DNA of 37,284 nt from NCBI GenBank assembly GCA_009694965.1, contig SIBV01000003.1, forward strand, positions 1 to 37,284, written 5' to 3'. Below are positions 36,593 through 37,284 of the stretch, one piece after another (the first letter of the stretch is position 1; every line of letters starts with the position of its first letter). The stretch comes from Candidatus Zambryskiibacteriota bacterium (GTDB lineage: Bacteria; Patescibacteriota; Minisyncoccia; Phycocordibacterales; DATDWN01). Below the pieces are notes generated by a model. The model was not told the DNA's origin and searched no databases. It worked only from the letters and a program-made list of their open reading frames with translations. A program made the position numbers and the translations under genes.

Positions 36593-37284
36593 ATGATAGC
36601 CTTATTTCACACACTAATATCTGAACCATTATATAACGGATTCATCTTTCTTATGGGTGCTTTACCGTTTTTTGACGCTGGAGTGATTATTTTTATTTTT
36701 ACGATAATAGTTAAGCTTCTCCTCCTTCCCCTATCCATAAAAGCTTCAAAAGCTCAGATCCAGATGAAGGGTACAGAAAAAGACCTACAATTAATTAAAG
36801 ATAAGTACAAAGATAACAAAGAGGAACAGTCACGAAAGACCCTTGATTACTATAAAGAAAAAGGCATAAACCCATTTGCTAGTATTTTCATTCTTTTGAT
36901 TCAACTGCCGATTCTTATCGGTTTGTACCAGGTTTTCATTAAATCAGGACTTCCTCAAATCAACACAGCGCTACTATACTCGTTTGTTCCCTCCCCAGCA
37001 TCAATAGATATGGTTTTTCTAGGATTAATAAATATTTCTGACAAGAGTTTTGTGTTGGCAATAATTGCTGGTGTGACGACTTATTTCCAAATAAAGCTAT
37101 CAAGTGCCGCAGTAGAAGGAAGTGCTCCTCAAAGTGAAATTGCTAAGATGATGACGATGCAAATGAAGTATTTTTTCCCAATACTAATGACAATAATCGC
37201 CTATACAATCTCCTCAGCAATCGCACTTTATCTTATTACTAGTAACTTATTTGCTATAGGACAGGAAATATATATAAAGAAGAA
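36593..37284 (+). CDS. yidC: Membrane protein insertase YidC/Oxa1 (3' end outside window)
   Basis: Missing from the ORF track because it runs off the window. The visible 230 residues start MIALFHTLISEPLYNGFIFLMG, the Oxa1-type first segment, then VIIFIFTIIVKLLLLPLSIKASKAQIQMK with the conserved Lys/Arg of the groove, a charged cytosolic hairpin (about 58-92), INPFASIFILLIQLPILIGLYQVF, and later segments ending with MKYFFPILMTIIAYTISSAIALYLITSNLF. YidC inserts proteins into the membrane with or without SecYEG. It closes the classical rpmH-rnpA-yidC cluster. Confidence 0.94.
   Translation, partial: MIALFHTLISEPLYNGFIFLMGALPFFDAGVIIFIFTIIVKLLLLPLSIKASKAQIQMKGTEKDLQLIKDKYKDNKEEQSRKTLDYYKEKGINPFASIFILLIQLPILIGLYQVFIKSGLPQINTALLYSFVPSPASIDMVFLGLINISDKSFVLAIIAGVTTYFQIKLSSAAVEGSAPQSEIAKMMTMQMKYFFPILMTIIAYTISSAIALYLITSNLFAIGQEIYIKK

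Overview
The window looks like a chromosomal segment of a Patescibacteria/CPR bacterium, most likely Parcubacteria (Paceibacteria). The signs are an AT-rich genome, standard code (TGA is a stop), minimal versions of housekeeping genes (short YebC, PolA without a proofreading domain, short HolA), small CPR-type membrane and acidic proteins, and the right-hand block dnaN-dnaA-rpmH-rnpA-yidC that normally surrounds the replication origin. The taxonomic call is inference from gene content and style; no 16S gene is present.

Layout. 1-6.1 kb: small membrane proteins, tRNA-Arg(GCG), rpsT, ruvA, mutM, an anchored lamin-tail-like protein, a SpoU methyltransferase, a DoxX-like protein and tRNA-Lys. 6.3-11.6 kb (minus strand): a small gene with its own promoter, holA-like, polA, tsaE and a GC-rich lipoprotein gene that looks imported. 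11.8-16.9 kb (plus): pilB-type ATPase, ruvB, then the tight run yebC-HD hydrolase-ruvC; with ruvA this gives the complete Holliday-junction machinery. 17.1-23.3 kb (minus): lepA, murJ and a Wzy-like/TPR membrane protein (envelope building). 23.4-26.0 kb: RNase P RNA, then a mobile-element zone with an HTH/transposase chimera, a MerR-like gene with an ATT start, and a REP-associated tyrosine transposase flanked by palindromes. 26.1-32.6 kb: gatB, obgE, an acidic small protein, tyrS and a class A penicillin-binding protein. 32.7-37.3 kb: DciA-like protein, dnaN, a DnaA-box-rich oriC, dnaA, rpmH, rnpA and the 5' part of yidC.

Two things stand out beyond the gene list. First, many genes share one start architecture: a -10 box (TANNNT, often TATAAT or TAGAAT) exactly 6-7 nt before the start codon and no Shine-Dalgarno, i.e. 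transcription should start at or next to the start codon (leaderless mRNA). Two genes (85-aa and GC-rich lipoprotein) instead have a -35/N17/-10 promoter and a strong Shine-Dalgarno, and look foreign.

Second, the intergenic space is packed with several families of palindromic, structured repeats. One TTTTCAAT-rich family has entered the coding sequences of lepA and gatB in frame and a peripheral arm of RNase P RNA, resembling Rickettsia palindromic elements. Another (CGAAT/ATTCG palindromes, four copies, all in the same orientation directly upstream of genes) and a CCCCCACACC inverted-repeat element seem to bring -10 boxes to the genes they precede. Further families show compensatory changes in their stems, suggesting selection on RNA or hairpin structure. 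This dispersed palindrome system is the best candidate for undescribed biology here. All alignments were made by eye.
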